A stretch of 10,926 nucleotides of DNA from positions 1-10,926 of the forward strand of contig JAICUS010000154.1 of the NCBI GenBank assembly GCA_025935735.1, in the 5' to 3' direction. The position numbers were made by a program, and so were the translations under genes. A model generated the notes under the pieces. That model made no database searches. It was not told the origin of the DNA and saw nothing but the letters and a program-made list of their open reading frames with translations. This DNA comes from Solirubrobacteraceae bacterium (GTDB lineage Bacteria > Actinomycetota > Thermoleophilia > Solirubrobacterales > Solirubrobacteraceae). Shown piece after piece: positions 1 to 6,636 of the stretch (the first letter of the stretch is position 1; each line of letters begins with the position of its first letter).

Positions 1-2
1 CC

Positions 3-704
3 ACCCGCTACGGCGAGGTGCTGTGGCTCGAGCCCTATCCCGACGCGCTGCTCGAGGGCATCGTCGACGGCTCGGCCGGTCCGGAGGCCCGCTACGAGAC
101 CCGCGAGGCGGTAACGCTCGCGTTCCTCACCGCGCTGCATCGCCTCCCGCCCCGCCAGCGCGCCGTGCTCGTGCTCCGCGACGTGCTGGGGTTCTCCGCC
201 ATTGAGGTCGCCGCGATGCTCGATACCACCCCCACGTCGGTGAACAGCGCGCTCATCCGCGCCCGCGCGACGATCGAGGAAGGCGCGCCGCGGGCACACG
301 ACCGGGCGCCGCTCCCCCGATCAGCCCAAGAACACGAGCTCGTCGCGCGGTTCGCGGACGCATTCGAGCGCGGAGATGTGGAACCGATCGTCGCGCTGCT
401 GGCCGAGGACGCATGGTGGACGATGCCCCCGGAGCCTTACGGGTACCAAGGCCACAACGCGATCAAGCAGTTCATCGCCCATGCCTTCGCGAGACGGGGG
501 AACAACCGCCACCGCCTCATTCCGACGCGGGCCAACTCACAACCCGCGTTCGCCCAGTACGTCAAAGACCCACACACCGACGTCGGCCGCGCGCTCTCGC
601 TGCTCGTGCTGACACTCGAGCGCGACCGCATCTCGCACATCACCCGCTTCGCCCCGACCAGCGCCCTACCGCACTTCGGACTCCCCCGAACGATTCCGTG
701 GTAG
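3..704 (+). CDS. ECF sigma factor, SigG/SigX5-like, with SnoaL-like C-terminal domain (5'-truncated)
   Basis: This is the C-terminal part of an RNA polymerase sigma factor that would direct transcription of a specific gene set. The frame is open through the left edge (it reads TRYGE before a GTG at 18), so the true start and region 2 lie outside the window; 233 residues are visible. Counting from that GTG, the motif WLEPYPDALLEG (residues 3-14) and the run from GPEARYETRE into LPPRQRAVLVLRDVLGFS (about 21-60) are characteristic of the SigX5/SigG family. Residues 60-88 form the region 4 helix-turn-helix (EVAAMLDTTPTSVNSALIRA). Residues 105-215 look like a SnoaL-type alpha/beta cone domain (ELVARFADAFERGDVE, then WWTMPPEPYGYQG). 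In related ECF groups such a C-terminal extension tunes sigma activity in place of a separate anti-sigma factor; that role here is inferred from family knowledge. No anti-sigma gene follows. Confidence 0.9.
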   Translation, partial: TRYGEVLWLEPYPDALLEGIVDGSAGPEARYETREAVTLAFLTALHRLPPRQRAVLVLRDVLGFSAIEVAAMLDTTPTSVNSALIRARATIEEGAPRAHDRAPLPRSAQEHELVARFADAFERGDVEPIVALLAEDAWWTMPPEPYGYQGHNAIKQFIAHAFARRGNNRHRLIPTRANSQPAFAQYVKDPHTDVGRALSLLVLTLERDRISHITRFAPTSALPHFGLPRTIPW

Positions 705-932
705 CCACTGGCACACCTGGGTGACGTACCAGTTGTTGAACTCGCCGAACACCGGCCGCAGCCCGGTGAACATCGGCCGCCCGACCTTGGCCGGGTGATA
801 GCGCTCCAGCAACTCATCCTCGGTGCGAGCCGCCCACAACTCCGGGTCGGCGATCGTCGCGCGGACCGCGTCGGCCACCGCTCCGACCACCTCGGGGTCG
901 CGCGTACGACGGGCACGCAACCGCCAGCGCAA
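666..932 (-). CDS. Unrecognised short coding-like ORF, possibly a gene remnant
   Basis: I do not recognise this product. The frame is closed by a TAG at 963-965, so at most about 98 residues can be encoded; the first usable start is TTG at 932, and no Shine-Dalgarno sequence is evident. In favour of coding: the central part (DPELWAARTEDELLERYHP, then FTGLRPVFGEFNNWYV) has sensible amino-acid composition and mostly G/C third positions, unlike the opposite strand here. Against: it has no good start, it is short, and its last 13 codons run antiparallel through the end of the sigma factor gene (39-nt tail overlap). A 3' fragment of a decayed gene is as likely as an intact small protein. No transposase or recombinase motif is visible. 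Confidence 0.35.
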   Translation of the reverse strand: MRWRLRARRTRDPEVVGAVADAVRATIADPELWAARTEDELLERYHPAKVGRPMFTGLRPVFGEFNNWYVTQVCQWLPRNRSGESEVR

Positions 933-1270
933 CGCCGGCGTGGGGAGTCGGCCCCGGTGGCGCTACGCCCGTCCGAGCACTCGGCGCTCCCGCCGGCTCA
1001 GCGCCGCATCATTACCGCGCCGAGGCCGCCAGTCTGCTCAACATCCCCACTACTATGCATTGGCAGGATTGTGCTCTTTGCGAATCGGCTGGCAGAGCAT
1101 GGCGCCGAGGCGCGCACCAAAGGTAAGCGCCGATCGCGGCGGCGACGACCTCGAAATCGCTGAGTATGGCCAGCTCTCGGGCCAGCTCGGCCGACACATC
1201 TGGGTACACGTCGGGCGGCGTGCCGCGCGGATAGCCACACCCGGGATGGTGGCGGAAGCGCCCGTTCGGC
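705..1270. other. Region without a confident gene between the sigma factor and the L,D-transpeptidase
   Basis: Besides the fragment entering from 962 on the minus strand, this stretch holds one more coding-like piece on the minus strand. Read from about 1262, it gives NGRFRHHPGCGYPRGTPP followed by VSAELARELAILSDFEVV, with a GTG at 1209. It loses protein-like character after about 1100 and ends at 1012. Bases 963-1100 are less GC-biased than the neighbouring genes and have no persuasive ORF on either strand. This looks like decayed DNA. I found no inverted terminal repeats or insertion-sequence motif to explain it. Confidence 0.4.
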
Positions 1271-2500
1271 TTACGGTGAGTAGTTCTCGAAGCTGCTGCC
1301 TTGCGGGCCGGCGCGGACGGCCCGGTGCAGGGCGCTGCCGCGCCGCCACTGCCGCCAGGACTTGAACCACATGGTCCAGCCGTTGTCGAAGGTGCCGGCG
1401 CGCGAGCTGCCGGTGACGGTGACCGGGTCGCCGGGGATGGACATCGCGTAGTAGATCGCGGCGGCGTCGGGCGACATGTTGATGCAGCCGTGCGAGACGT
1501 TGGTCGACCCCTGCGAGCCCACCGACCACGACGCGGCGTGCAGGTAGACGCCGCTCCAGGTGATCCGCACGGAGTAGGGGACCTGCATGTCGTAGCCCTC
1601 GCCGACCATCTCGACCGGGTTGCCCTTCTCGATCGAGAGATAGGTGCCGTTGGGCGTGTCGTCGCCGGGTCGTCCCGTGCTGATCGGCCAGTGGGCGTAG
1701 CGCTTGCCGTCGCGGTAGACGTTCATGACGTGCTTGGCGGTGCTGGCGAAGACCTTCAGCGATCGGCCGATGCGGATCGTCCCGCTGAGATCCTGGGCGC
1801 CGAACACGCCCGGCGCGGCCTGCACCCCGTTCACGTGCGCGGTGAAGCGCACGCGCGTGTGCGGGTGCCAGTACCGCCGTGGCCGGAAGTACAGACACAG
1901 CGGCACGATGCCGCACGAGTCGTCCCAGAACCACGACCCGACCACGCGCCGGGACGTCCGGATCTCCAACGACCGCTCGACCGCCTTGCGGTTGGTGACC
2001 GGCTCATCGAAGTAGAAGATCAGCGGCATGCCGACGCCGTAGACCCCGTCGTTGATCAGGATCGTGCGCGGCGCGAACGTGCGCTCGGGGGTCAGGGTCC
2101 GAAACGCACGATGACGCGTGACCCGCCGGCCGTCCGGCCCGGTGGCCGTCGCGATGACCCGGTAGGGCCGGGAAACCCCGAGCGCCCACCGGCTGCGCCA
2201 GACGGTCTTGGCAGCGTTCAGCGTCCCGGCGACCGCGTGTCCGCGGCTGCGCACCGTGACATCCGTGAGCGTGCCGCCGGTGGCCCGCACCTTGATCCCG
2301 CGATCCGGCCGCATGTCGACGCGGCCATGCCCGGGGCTGATGGACACCCGCGCGGCTGGTGGCAGGGGCGTGGGACTCGCCGACGCCTCGGCATGAGCGG
2401 CCTTGGGCCCGGCGTGAGCCGCCTTGGGCGCATGACCGCCCGAGCAGCCGCCCAGCACCGCACCGAGCGCGACCAGAGCCAGAGGGGTGGCCGCGCGCAC
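1271..2500 (-). CDS. Lipoprotein L,D-transpeptidase, LdtMt2-type (BIg domains + YkuD)
   Basis: This enzyme forms 3-3 cross-links in peptidoglycan outside the membrane, using a cysteine. The frame stays open upstream to 2866, but I chose the GTG at 2500 because it gives a compact lipoprotein signal peptide (VRAATPLALVAL, lipobox LGGC, Cys19); no strong Shine-Dalgarno sequence is present. The protein has 409 residues. A low-complexity linker (about 20-50) contains a tandem HAPKAAHAGPKAAHA repeat. Two Ig-like domains follow (about 51-136 and 137-248). The YkuD catalytic domain (about 247-364) has His321 in YLHAAS and the catalytic motif SHGCIN, with His337 and Cys339. The tryptophan-rich tail (NGWTMWFKSWRQW) matches the C-terminal subdomain known from LdtMt2. 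The domain order and length fit the mycobacterial/actinobacterial family, which gives carbapenem-sensitive, penicillin-tolerant cross-linking. The gene appears monocistronic and divergent from the VOC gene. Confidence 0.93.
   Translation of the reverse strand: MRAATPLALVALGAVLGGCSGGHAPKAAHAGPKAAHAEASASPTPLPPAARVSISPGHGRVDMRPDRGIKVRATGGTLTDVTVRSRGHAVAGTLNAAKTVWRSRWALGVSRPYRVIATATGPDGRRVTRHRAFRTLTPERTFAPRTILINDGVYGVGMPLIFYFDEPVTNRKAVERSLEIRTSRRVVGSWFWDDSCGIVPLCLYFRPRRYWHPHTRVRFTAHVNGVQAAPGVFGAQDLSGTIRIGRSLKVFASTAKHVMNVYRDGKRYAHWPISTGRPGDDTPNGTYLSIEKGNPVEMVGEGYDMQVPYSVRITWSGVYLHAASWSVGSQGSTNVSHGCINMSPDAAAIYYAMSIPGDPVTVTGSSRAGTFDNGWTMWFKSWRQWRRGSALHRAVRAGPQGSSFENYSP
2390..2429 (-). repeat. Tandem 21-bp repeat in the transpeptidase linker
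   Basis: Two near-identical 19-bp blocks (2390-2408 and 2411-2429, differing at two positions) with a 21-bp period encode the HAPKAAHAGPKAAHA segment just after the lipidated cysteine. The unit is seven codons, so changes in copy number would stay in frame and only alter the tether length. Confidence 0.6.
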
Positions 2501-2915
2501 GCACCGCAGCTTACGCGGCGCCGCGCTTCGAGCGCCGCCCTCCGGAGCACCGCCGCCGATCACGTCGTCTCCCGCGTTCGCCACGACGCCGTGCGCACCA
2601 GAGCCTGCTCGGACACTCGACCTACTTCTCTCCCCGCGCCCCAGGACCTCCACATGCGCGTCGAGGACCCAACCCCGCTCGTGGCGCCCGGCCATCACCA
2701 GCCTCGAGCAGCACGAGCGCGGACTGCGCCCCCCGCCGCGCGCAACATGCTCCGGAGTCGCTGACGCCTCGGACTGCAAGGCATCGCGCTCCTGCCCGGC
2801 GAGCTGCGCTATCCCGCCGGACCGCGGTTGCGGCGTCGTGCGCCCAGGAGGTTCCGTCGCGCACACACCAAAGCGCGGACGAATACCGATGAGTTCACGG
2901 CCCTGGAGCGGTCAA
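2501..2915. other. 415-bp intergenic region between divergent genes, no gene recognised
   Basis: Bases between the start of the L,D-transpeptidase and the start of the VOC gene. Several frames are open on both strands, but none gives a protein-like sequence: the translations are rich in Arg, Pro and Ala and show no recognisable motif. A CCTCC at 2539-2543 reads GGAGG on the minus strand but lies 38 nt before the chosen transpeptidase start, too far to be its ribosome binding site. Promoters for both flanking genes must lie here, but I cannot place convincing -35/-10 pairs. Confidence 0.45.
2905..2908 (+). promoter_or_regulatory. Ribosome binding site deciding the VOC start
   Basis: GGAG lies 7 nt before the ATG at 2916. 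This favours that start over the in-frame ATG at 2889, which lies upstream of it, and the one at 2922. Confidence 0.6.
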
Positions 2916-3266
2916 ATGAGCATGGACTTCACTGACCTCTTCGCCGGCGTCCGGGTCCGTGACATCGCGGACGCGCGCGCCTGGTACGAACCGCTGCTCG
3001 GCAGCGAGCCCGCGTTCTTTCCCAACGACGTCGAGGCCGTGTGGGCGGTCGGCGAGCACCGCTGGTTCTATCTCCTGGAGGACGTACCGAAGGCCGGCTG
3101 CGCGCTCGTCACCCTCATGGTTGCCGACCTCGACGCGACGGTGAAGGCGATCATCGGGCGCGGCATCCAGCCGACCGAGCTCGAGGACTACGGCGAGGCG
3201 CGCAAATACGTCTTCCACGACCCCGACGGAAACGAGATCGGGATCGGCCAGGTACCCACCGCCTAG
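2916..3266 (+). CDS. VOC (glyoxalase/bleomycin-resistance fold) family protein
   Basis: A 116-residue single-domain vicinal-oxygen-chelate protein. The two beta-alpha-beta-beta-beta halves are visible. The first (about 8-55) has GVRVRDIADARAWYEPLLG and the WYEPLLGS helix/turn typical of the family. The second (about 65-112) ends in VFHDPDGNEIGIGQ, the classic final-strand motif. The first-strand position often occupied by a metal-binding His/Gln is not obviously conserved; Glu107 in GNEIG is a candidate ligand. VOC proteins range from glyoxalases and dioxygenases to antibiotic-binding proteins, so no substrate can be given. The start was chosen at the ATG at 2916 because GGAG at 2905-2908 sits 7 nt upstream; ATGs at 2889 and 2922 are alternatives. 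The gene stands alone, divergent from the transpeptidase. Confidence 0.88.
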   Translation: MSMDFTDLFAGVRVRDIADARAWYEPLLGSEPAFFPNDVEAVWAVGEHRWFYLLEDVPKAGCALVTLMVADLDATVKAIIGRGIQPTELEDYGEARKYVFHDPDGNEIGIGQVPTA

Positions 3267-3422
3267 CCCGAGCCGACGGTCCCCCCCTCGTCGCGGGCCG
3301 TCCCACAACTAGACGATCCGTGCGGACGAGACGCGAAAGCGGCGCTTGTCGACGAACTGACCGCCGAGCACGGCTCGCCGAGATCCCAGGTTCCGCCGAC
3401 GAGAACACGCGCTCGCCTGCGC

Positions 3423-3815
3423 TTGACGGGTATCCATAGGGTGGTGCATCGCCGAGGTCGTCGCTTCGCGCTTTTCGCCCTTGCCGTGCTTGTGGGCGCG
3501 CTCGCAGCCATTGTCGGATTCGCGGTACTGCGGCATCCGGTCGCGGGCTGGCCGTCCGGGGCGGCGCGAAAGAGCGATGTCCCACCGATCCTGGGAGCGG
3601 GACTGTTGGTGATTCCCGTCGTGCTGAACGCCTGCGCCGGCACGTCGGACGAGAAGCGGAAGCCGATGTTCCCGCGGGAACGCTCCGGCCTCGACTGCTC
3701 CTCTCGCGTGATAGCGAAAGCGCAGTTCACACGCCACGAGGAGGGCGGCTCGCTGAGTCCCGGGGCGCATGAAGCGTGCAGCGCCGCAGCGCGGCATGCG
3801 TCGGTACGCCGATAG
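3423..3815 (+). CDS. Possible small membrane protein, unrecognised
   Basis: I do not recognise this ORF. From a TTG at 3423 (GTG at 3441 or 3444 are alternatives) it encodes up to 130 residues. It begins with a positively charged segment (HRRGRR) followed by a clear hydrophobic helix (FALFALAVLVGALAAIVGFA, about 15-34). A second hydrophobic stretch (ILGAGLLVIPVVLNACAG, about 56-73) follows, and the tail is polar, Arg- and Cys-containing and unstructured-looking. The positive-then-hydrophobic start is what makes it plausible. Third-position GC is lower than in the well-supported genes, no Shine-Dalgarno sequence is evident, and the tail past residue 75 looks non-coding, so it may be a chance ORF or a decayed gene. 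Confidence 0.3.
   Translation: MTGIHRVVHRRGRRFALFALAVLVGALAAIVGFAVLRHPVAGWPSGAARKSDVPPILGAGLLVIPVVLNACAGTSDEKRKPMFPRERSGLDCSSRVIAKAQFTRHEEGGSLSPGAHEACSAAARHASVRR
3668..3681. repeat. 14-bp perfect palindrome
   Basis: GTTCCCGCGGGAAC is its own reverse complement. It lies inside the weak ORF at 3423-3815, away from any recognised promoter. It could be a protein-binding site or chance in GC-rich DNA; it does not match the actinobacterial LexA box. Confidence 0.5.
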
Positions 3816-4032
3816 CGCTCGGCTGCCGGAAGGCAGCAGCGCATCGTTGATCATCGAGCCGCGGCCACCCGCGACCGGGGACCCAGGCGCAGGCTCCTCC
3901 GCGGCCACTATCCGATGCGCGCCGCAGCACGGAGCCGCGCAATGGGCGCGTTGTCCAGTGGACACCCTCCGGAGGCGATCCGGGTCCGGGCGCTGAAACA
4001 CTGACCACGAACCGCTGCGGCGGGCGGCGGGT

Positions 4033-4081
4033 CCTCCCCGGCGCATGTGAGCGCGAGCCTGCGAGCGCGGCGCCGGGGAGG
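4033..4081 (-). terminator. GC-rich hairpin downstream of the kinase operon, probable terminator
   Basis: CCTCCCCGGCGC (4033-4044) pairs perfectly with GCGCCGGGGAGG (4070-4081) across a 25-nt loop. One G-T wobble and one more G-C pair can extend the stem. Read on the minus strand, it begins 31 nt after the stop codon of the small membrane protein at 4113. No U-tract follows, which is common for GC-rich actinobacterial terminators. It could instead protect the 3' end of the mRNA. Confidence 0.45.
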
Positions 4082-4112
4082 GCCTGCCGCACGCCGCCCC
4101 AGCGCCCGGCCG

Positions 4113-4397
4113 TCAGCGTCGAGCAGGCTCTCCGTCGACTTGTCGCCGGCGAAGCATCGTGTCAGCCGCCTCGCCCGCCCCGAAGATGAAGGAGGCGCCG
4201 ACCACGAACAGCGCGACGATCAGCAGCAGTGCGGCCCAGCCGGCGGCATGCAGGCCGAGCTCGTCGAGCACCAGCGACATGGCTGCCAGCGCGAAGCCGG
4301 CGAGCCAGATGCGGAGCAGCCGGAAGACGTCGATCACGCGCGCGACGACGAAGCCGGCGATCCCGAATAGACACGCGGCTGCGAGCACCTGCAGCAT
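4113..4397 (-). CDS. Small three-helix membrane protein coupled to the sensor kinase
   Basis: A 94-residue hydrophobic protein that I do not recognise as a named family. Three transmembrane helices are apparent: about 2-19 (LQVLAAACLFGIAGFVVA), about 31-46 (IWLAGFALAAMSLVLD) and about 51-72 (AAGWAALLLIVALFVVGASF). A short charged C-terminus follows (EAADTMLRRRQVDGEPARR). Its ATG overlaps the stop of the upstream kinase gene by one base (TGATG), which implies translational coupling and a shared transcript. The kinase itself has no membrane helix, so this protein could tether or inform it, but that is inference. A GC-rich hairpin lies just downstream. Confidence 0.75.
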   Translation of the reverse strand: MLQVLAAACLFGIAGFVVARVIDVFRLLRIWLAGFALAAMSLVLDELGLHAAGWAALLLIVALFVVGASFIFGAGEAADTMLRRRQVDGEPARR

Positions 4398-5830
4398 CAC
4401 GCCAGCGGCAGGGTGGCGCGGATCGTGGTTCCCTCGCCGACCGGGCTCTCGACCGACAGCTCGCCGTCGGCCGCGCCGACGCGGTCGGCGAGGCCGCGCA
4501 GGCCGGAGCCGGAGTCCGGGGAGGCGCCGCCGACGCCGTCGTCGCGCACCTCGACGACCAGCTCGCCGTCGCGCGGCTCGACGAGCACGGTGGCGTGGCT
4601 GGCCTCGGCGTACTTGGCCACGTTGGTCAGCGCCTCGGACACGGTGAAGTACGCGGTGGCCTCCAGGGCGGGCGCCAGGCGGTCGTCGGGGACGGCGAGG
4701 ACCTCGACCGGCACGGTGGAGCGGGAGGCCAGGGCGCCGATGGCCGGCGCGAGCCCGCGCTCGGTCAGGACGGCGGGATGGATGCCGCGGGCCAGCTCGC
4801 GCAGCTCGGCCGACGCGGACGCGAGCTCCTCCCCCAGACGCTCGAGCAGCGGGCCGGCGGCCGAGGGGTCCTGGGCGACGACCCGGCGGGCCAGGCGCAG
4901 GTCGAGCGCCATCGACACCAGCCGCTGCTGCGCGCCGTCGTGCAGGTCGCGCTCGATCCGCCGGCGGGCGGCGTCGGCGGCCTCGATGATCCGGGCGCGG
5001 GAGGCGTGCAGCTCGGCCGCGCGGGCCGCCTCGATCTCGCGCCGCAGCAGCGCCTCCTCGGCCTCGCGGCGCTCGGTGACGTCGAACAGCGCGCCGTCCA
5101 GCCACAGCCGGCCGCCCGGGCCGGGCACGGGCTGCCCGCGGTCGAGCACCCAGCGGACCGTCCCGTCGGCGCGGACGACCCGGTACTCGAGCGAGTACGG
5201 CTCCTCCAGCACGGCAGCCTCCTCCAGCGCCTCACGCAGCTGCGCCCGGTCGTCGCGGTGGGCCAGCCCGACCAGCGTGCGCCGGTTGGAGGAGATGAAG
5301 CTCGCCGGCGGATGGCCGGAGAGGTTCTCGATCTCGTCGCTGATCAGCTCGACCATGCCGCCGTCGTGCCAGGCCGTGCGGTAGATCGCGCCCGGCACGT
5401 TGGCCATCAGCGCGCGCAGCAGCGCGTCGTTGGTGCGCTGGCGGGCCGCGCGCATGCCGGCGCGGGCGCGGGCCAGCAGCTCGGTGCGGGTGAACGGGCG
5501 GTGCAGGTAGTCGTCCGCGCCGGCGTTCAGCGCCGCGTCGGCGGCCAGGCCGCGCGCGTGGACGGTGATCACCAGCAGCCAGGCGTCGCCCAGGCGCGGG
5601 TCGTCGCGCAGCCGCCGGGCAACGCCCGGCGCGTCCAGGCCGGAGGGCTCGCGGTCGACGATGACCAGGTCGTAGGACTCCTCCTCCAGCGCCTGCCCGG
5701 CGACCTTGCTGTCGCGGGCCGTGCGCGCGGCGTGCCCGGCCGCGTGGAGCCACGGCTGGATCTCGGGCTCGGCGGCGCCGACGATGAGCACGCCGGCCTG
5801 CCGCCGTCTGACTGGCTCCGTTGGAGGCAC
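4397..5830 (-). CDS. Receiver-PAS-HisKA_3-HATPase sensor histidine kinase with degenerate receiver
   Basis: A 477-residue cytosolic signalling kinase. A receiver-like domain (about 12-128) keeps the phospho-acceptor position Asp59 (LVIVD) and Thr89, but it lacks the usual acidic pair (LIVGAAEPE at 15-23) and has Arg111 in place of the invariant Lys (LHRPF). A PAS domain follows (about 134-253, ending GALFDVTERREAEE), then a coiled linker (255-290). The HisKA_3 dimerisation domain has the NarL-type phospho-site ERDLHDGAQQR (His297). The HATPase domain has the N-box around Asn403 (SEALTNVAKYAEA), DDGVGG (430-435) and GSGLRGLADRV (441-451). Kinases of this class normally phosphorylate LuxR-type response regulators, but none is adjacent. 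There is no transmembrane segment. The only in-frame start that keeps the first strand is GTG at 5830, with no Shine-Dalgarno sequence, so it may be leaderless. It is divergent from the ICL/PEPM gene by 29 bp. Confidence 0.93.
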   Translation of the reverse strand: MPPTEPVRRRQAGVLIVGAAEPEIQPWLHAAGHAARTARDSKVAGQALEEESYDLVIVDREPSGLDAPGVARRLRDDPRLGDAWLLVITVHARGLAADAALNAGADDYLHRPFTRTELLARARAGMRAARQRTNDALLRALMANVPGAIYRTAWHDGGMVELISDEIENLSGHPPASFISSNRRTLVGLAHRDDRAQLREALEEAAVLEEPYSLEYRVVRADGTVRWVLDRGQPVPGPGGRLWLDGALFDVTERREAEEALLRREIEAARAAELHASRARIIEAADAARRRIERDLHDGAQQRLVSMALDLRLARRVVAQDPSAAGPLLERLGEELASASAELRELARGIHPAVLTERGLAPAIGALASRSTVPVEVLAVPDDRLAPALEATAYFTVSEALTNVAKYAEASHATVLVEPRDGELVVEVRDDGVGGASPDSGSGLRGLADRVGAADGELSVESPVGEGTTIRATLPLA

Positions 5831-5859
5831 CGAAGGATTATGCGGATAGGTTCCCGAGG
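5831..5859. promoter_or_regulatory. Short divergent promoter region between kinase and ICL/PEPM genes
   Basis: Only 29 bp separate the kinase GTG from the ICL/PEPM ATG. The middle is AT-richer than its surroundings: GATTAT on the plus strand, and the minus strand reads CATAAT, four bases from the TATAAT consensus pattern in order with only the first changed. CATAAT sits about 8-10 nt from the kinase GTG, which would suit a leaderless transcript. No matching -35 box is visible. GAGG directly before the ATG at 5860 may be a weak, closely spaced ribosome binding site. Confidence 0.3.
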
Positions 5860-6636
5860 ATGAGCGAGATCACCGACACGTTCCGCGCGCTGCACGCGGG
5901 CGAGCCGTTCATCATCCCGAACCCGTGGGACGCCGGCTCTGCGAAGGTCCTCGCGGCGCTCGGGTTCAAGGCGCTGGCCACCACGAGCTCGGGCTTCGCG
6001 TTCACGCTGGGCCGCCGCGACGGGGGCGTGCGGCTGGAGGAGGTGATCGCGCACACGCGGGCGCTGGTCACCGCCACGCCGCTGCCCGTTTCGGTCGACA
6101 TGGAGAACGGCTACGGGCCGGCGCCCGAGGACGCGGCGCGGGCGGTCGCGGCGGCGCGGCACGTCGGCGCGGCCGGCGGCTCGATCGAGGACTACGACCC
6201 GGCCACGGGGATCTACGAGCGCGCGCAGTCGGTCGCCCGGATCGAGGCCGCGGTGGAGGCCGCGGGCGGCGAGTTCGTGCTCACCGCCCGGGCGGAGAAC
6301 CTGATCCGCGGCGTCGAGGACCTCGATGACACGATCGCCCGCCTGCAGGCCTACGAGCAGGCGGGCGCGGACGTCCTCTTCGCCCCCGGCCTGCGCACCG
6401 CCGAGCAGGTCCGGACGGTGTGCGAGGCCGTGTCCAAGCCCGTCAACGTGCTCGTGCACAGCGGCCTGAAAGGCGACGAGGTGGCCGCGGCCGGCGCGCA
6501 GCGGATGAGCGTCGGCGGCGCGCTGTGCTGGGCGGGAGTGCACGCGTTCGCCGAGGTGGCGAACCAGCTGCACCAGGGCGACTTCTCCGGCCTGCGCGGG
6601 AGCAGGAAGATCGGGGAGTGGCTGAGTCAGGCCTGA
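5860..6636 (+). CDS. Isocitrate lyase / PEP mutase superfamily enzyme
   Basis: A 258-residue TIM-barrel enzyme of the ICL/PEPM superfamily, whose members make or break C-C or P-C bonds next to a carboxylate, with Mg2+. Visible family features are [12 protein letters not shown] (17-28), the TTSSGFAF segment (41-48), the metal-binding motif [10 protein letters not shown] (Asp80, Glu82), Glu110 in SIEDYD, and LTARAEN (141-147). The gating loop after Glu110 ([11 protein letters not shown]) lacks the KKCGH signature of true isocitrate and 2-methylisocitrate lyases, and also the PEP mutase EDK loop. It therefore belongs with the generic PEP-phosphonomutase-like group, and its substrate is unknown. 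The start is the ATG at 5860; an upstream TTG at 5821 would overlap the divergent kinase. Its 3' end overlaps the convergent gene at 6627 by 10 nt. No phosphonate genes are nearby. Confidence 0.9.
   Translation: MSEITDTFRALHAGEPFIIPNPWDAGSAKVLAALGFKALATTSSGFAFTLGRRDGGVRLEEVIAHTRALVTATPLPVSVDMENGYGPAPEDAARAVAAARHVGAAGGSIEDYDPATGIYERAQSVARIEAAVEAAGGEFVLTARAENLIRGVEDLDDTIARLQAYEQAGADVLFAPGLRTAEQVRTVCEAVSKPVNVLVHSGLKGDEVAAAGAQRMSVGGALCWAGVHAFAEVANQLHQGDFSGLRGSRKIGEWLSQA

Larger units (their letters stand above)
3267..4112. other. Low-coding-density region between the VOC gene and the kinase operon
   Basis: Apart from the weak membrane-protein ORF at 3423-3815, I find nothing gene-like. Open frames on the minus strand (for example 3309-4046 and 3263-3844) overlap each other and give Arg/Ser/Pro-rich sequence without domains. 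GC bias is weaker than on either side. The stretch contains a 14-bp perfect palindrome at 3668-3681 and a GC-rich hairpin at 4033-4081. Confidence 0.45.

Noticed and set aside
1301..2764. Long plus-strand open frame opposite the L,D-transpeptidase
   Set aside because: It is the antisense shadow of a well-supported gene; the translation is Arg/Asp/His/Pro-rich without domains, as expected in GC-rich DNA.
2501..2866. Upstream extension of the transpeptidase to 2866
   Set aside because: The extension would bury the lipoprotein signal peptide 122 residues inside the protein.
3309..4046. Minus-strand open frames of 121-245 codons in the gene-poor region
   Set aside because: They overlap each other, lack domains and starts with ribosome binding sites, and have Arg/Ser/Pro-biased composition typical of non-coding GC-rich DNA.
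4229..5863. 544-codon plus-strand open frame opposite the sensor kinase
   Set aside because: The minus strand carries every kinase motif in order; the plus frame is low-complexity Arg/Ala/Gly sequence.
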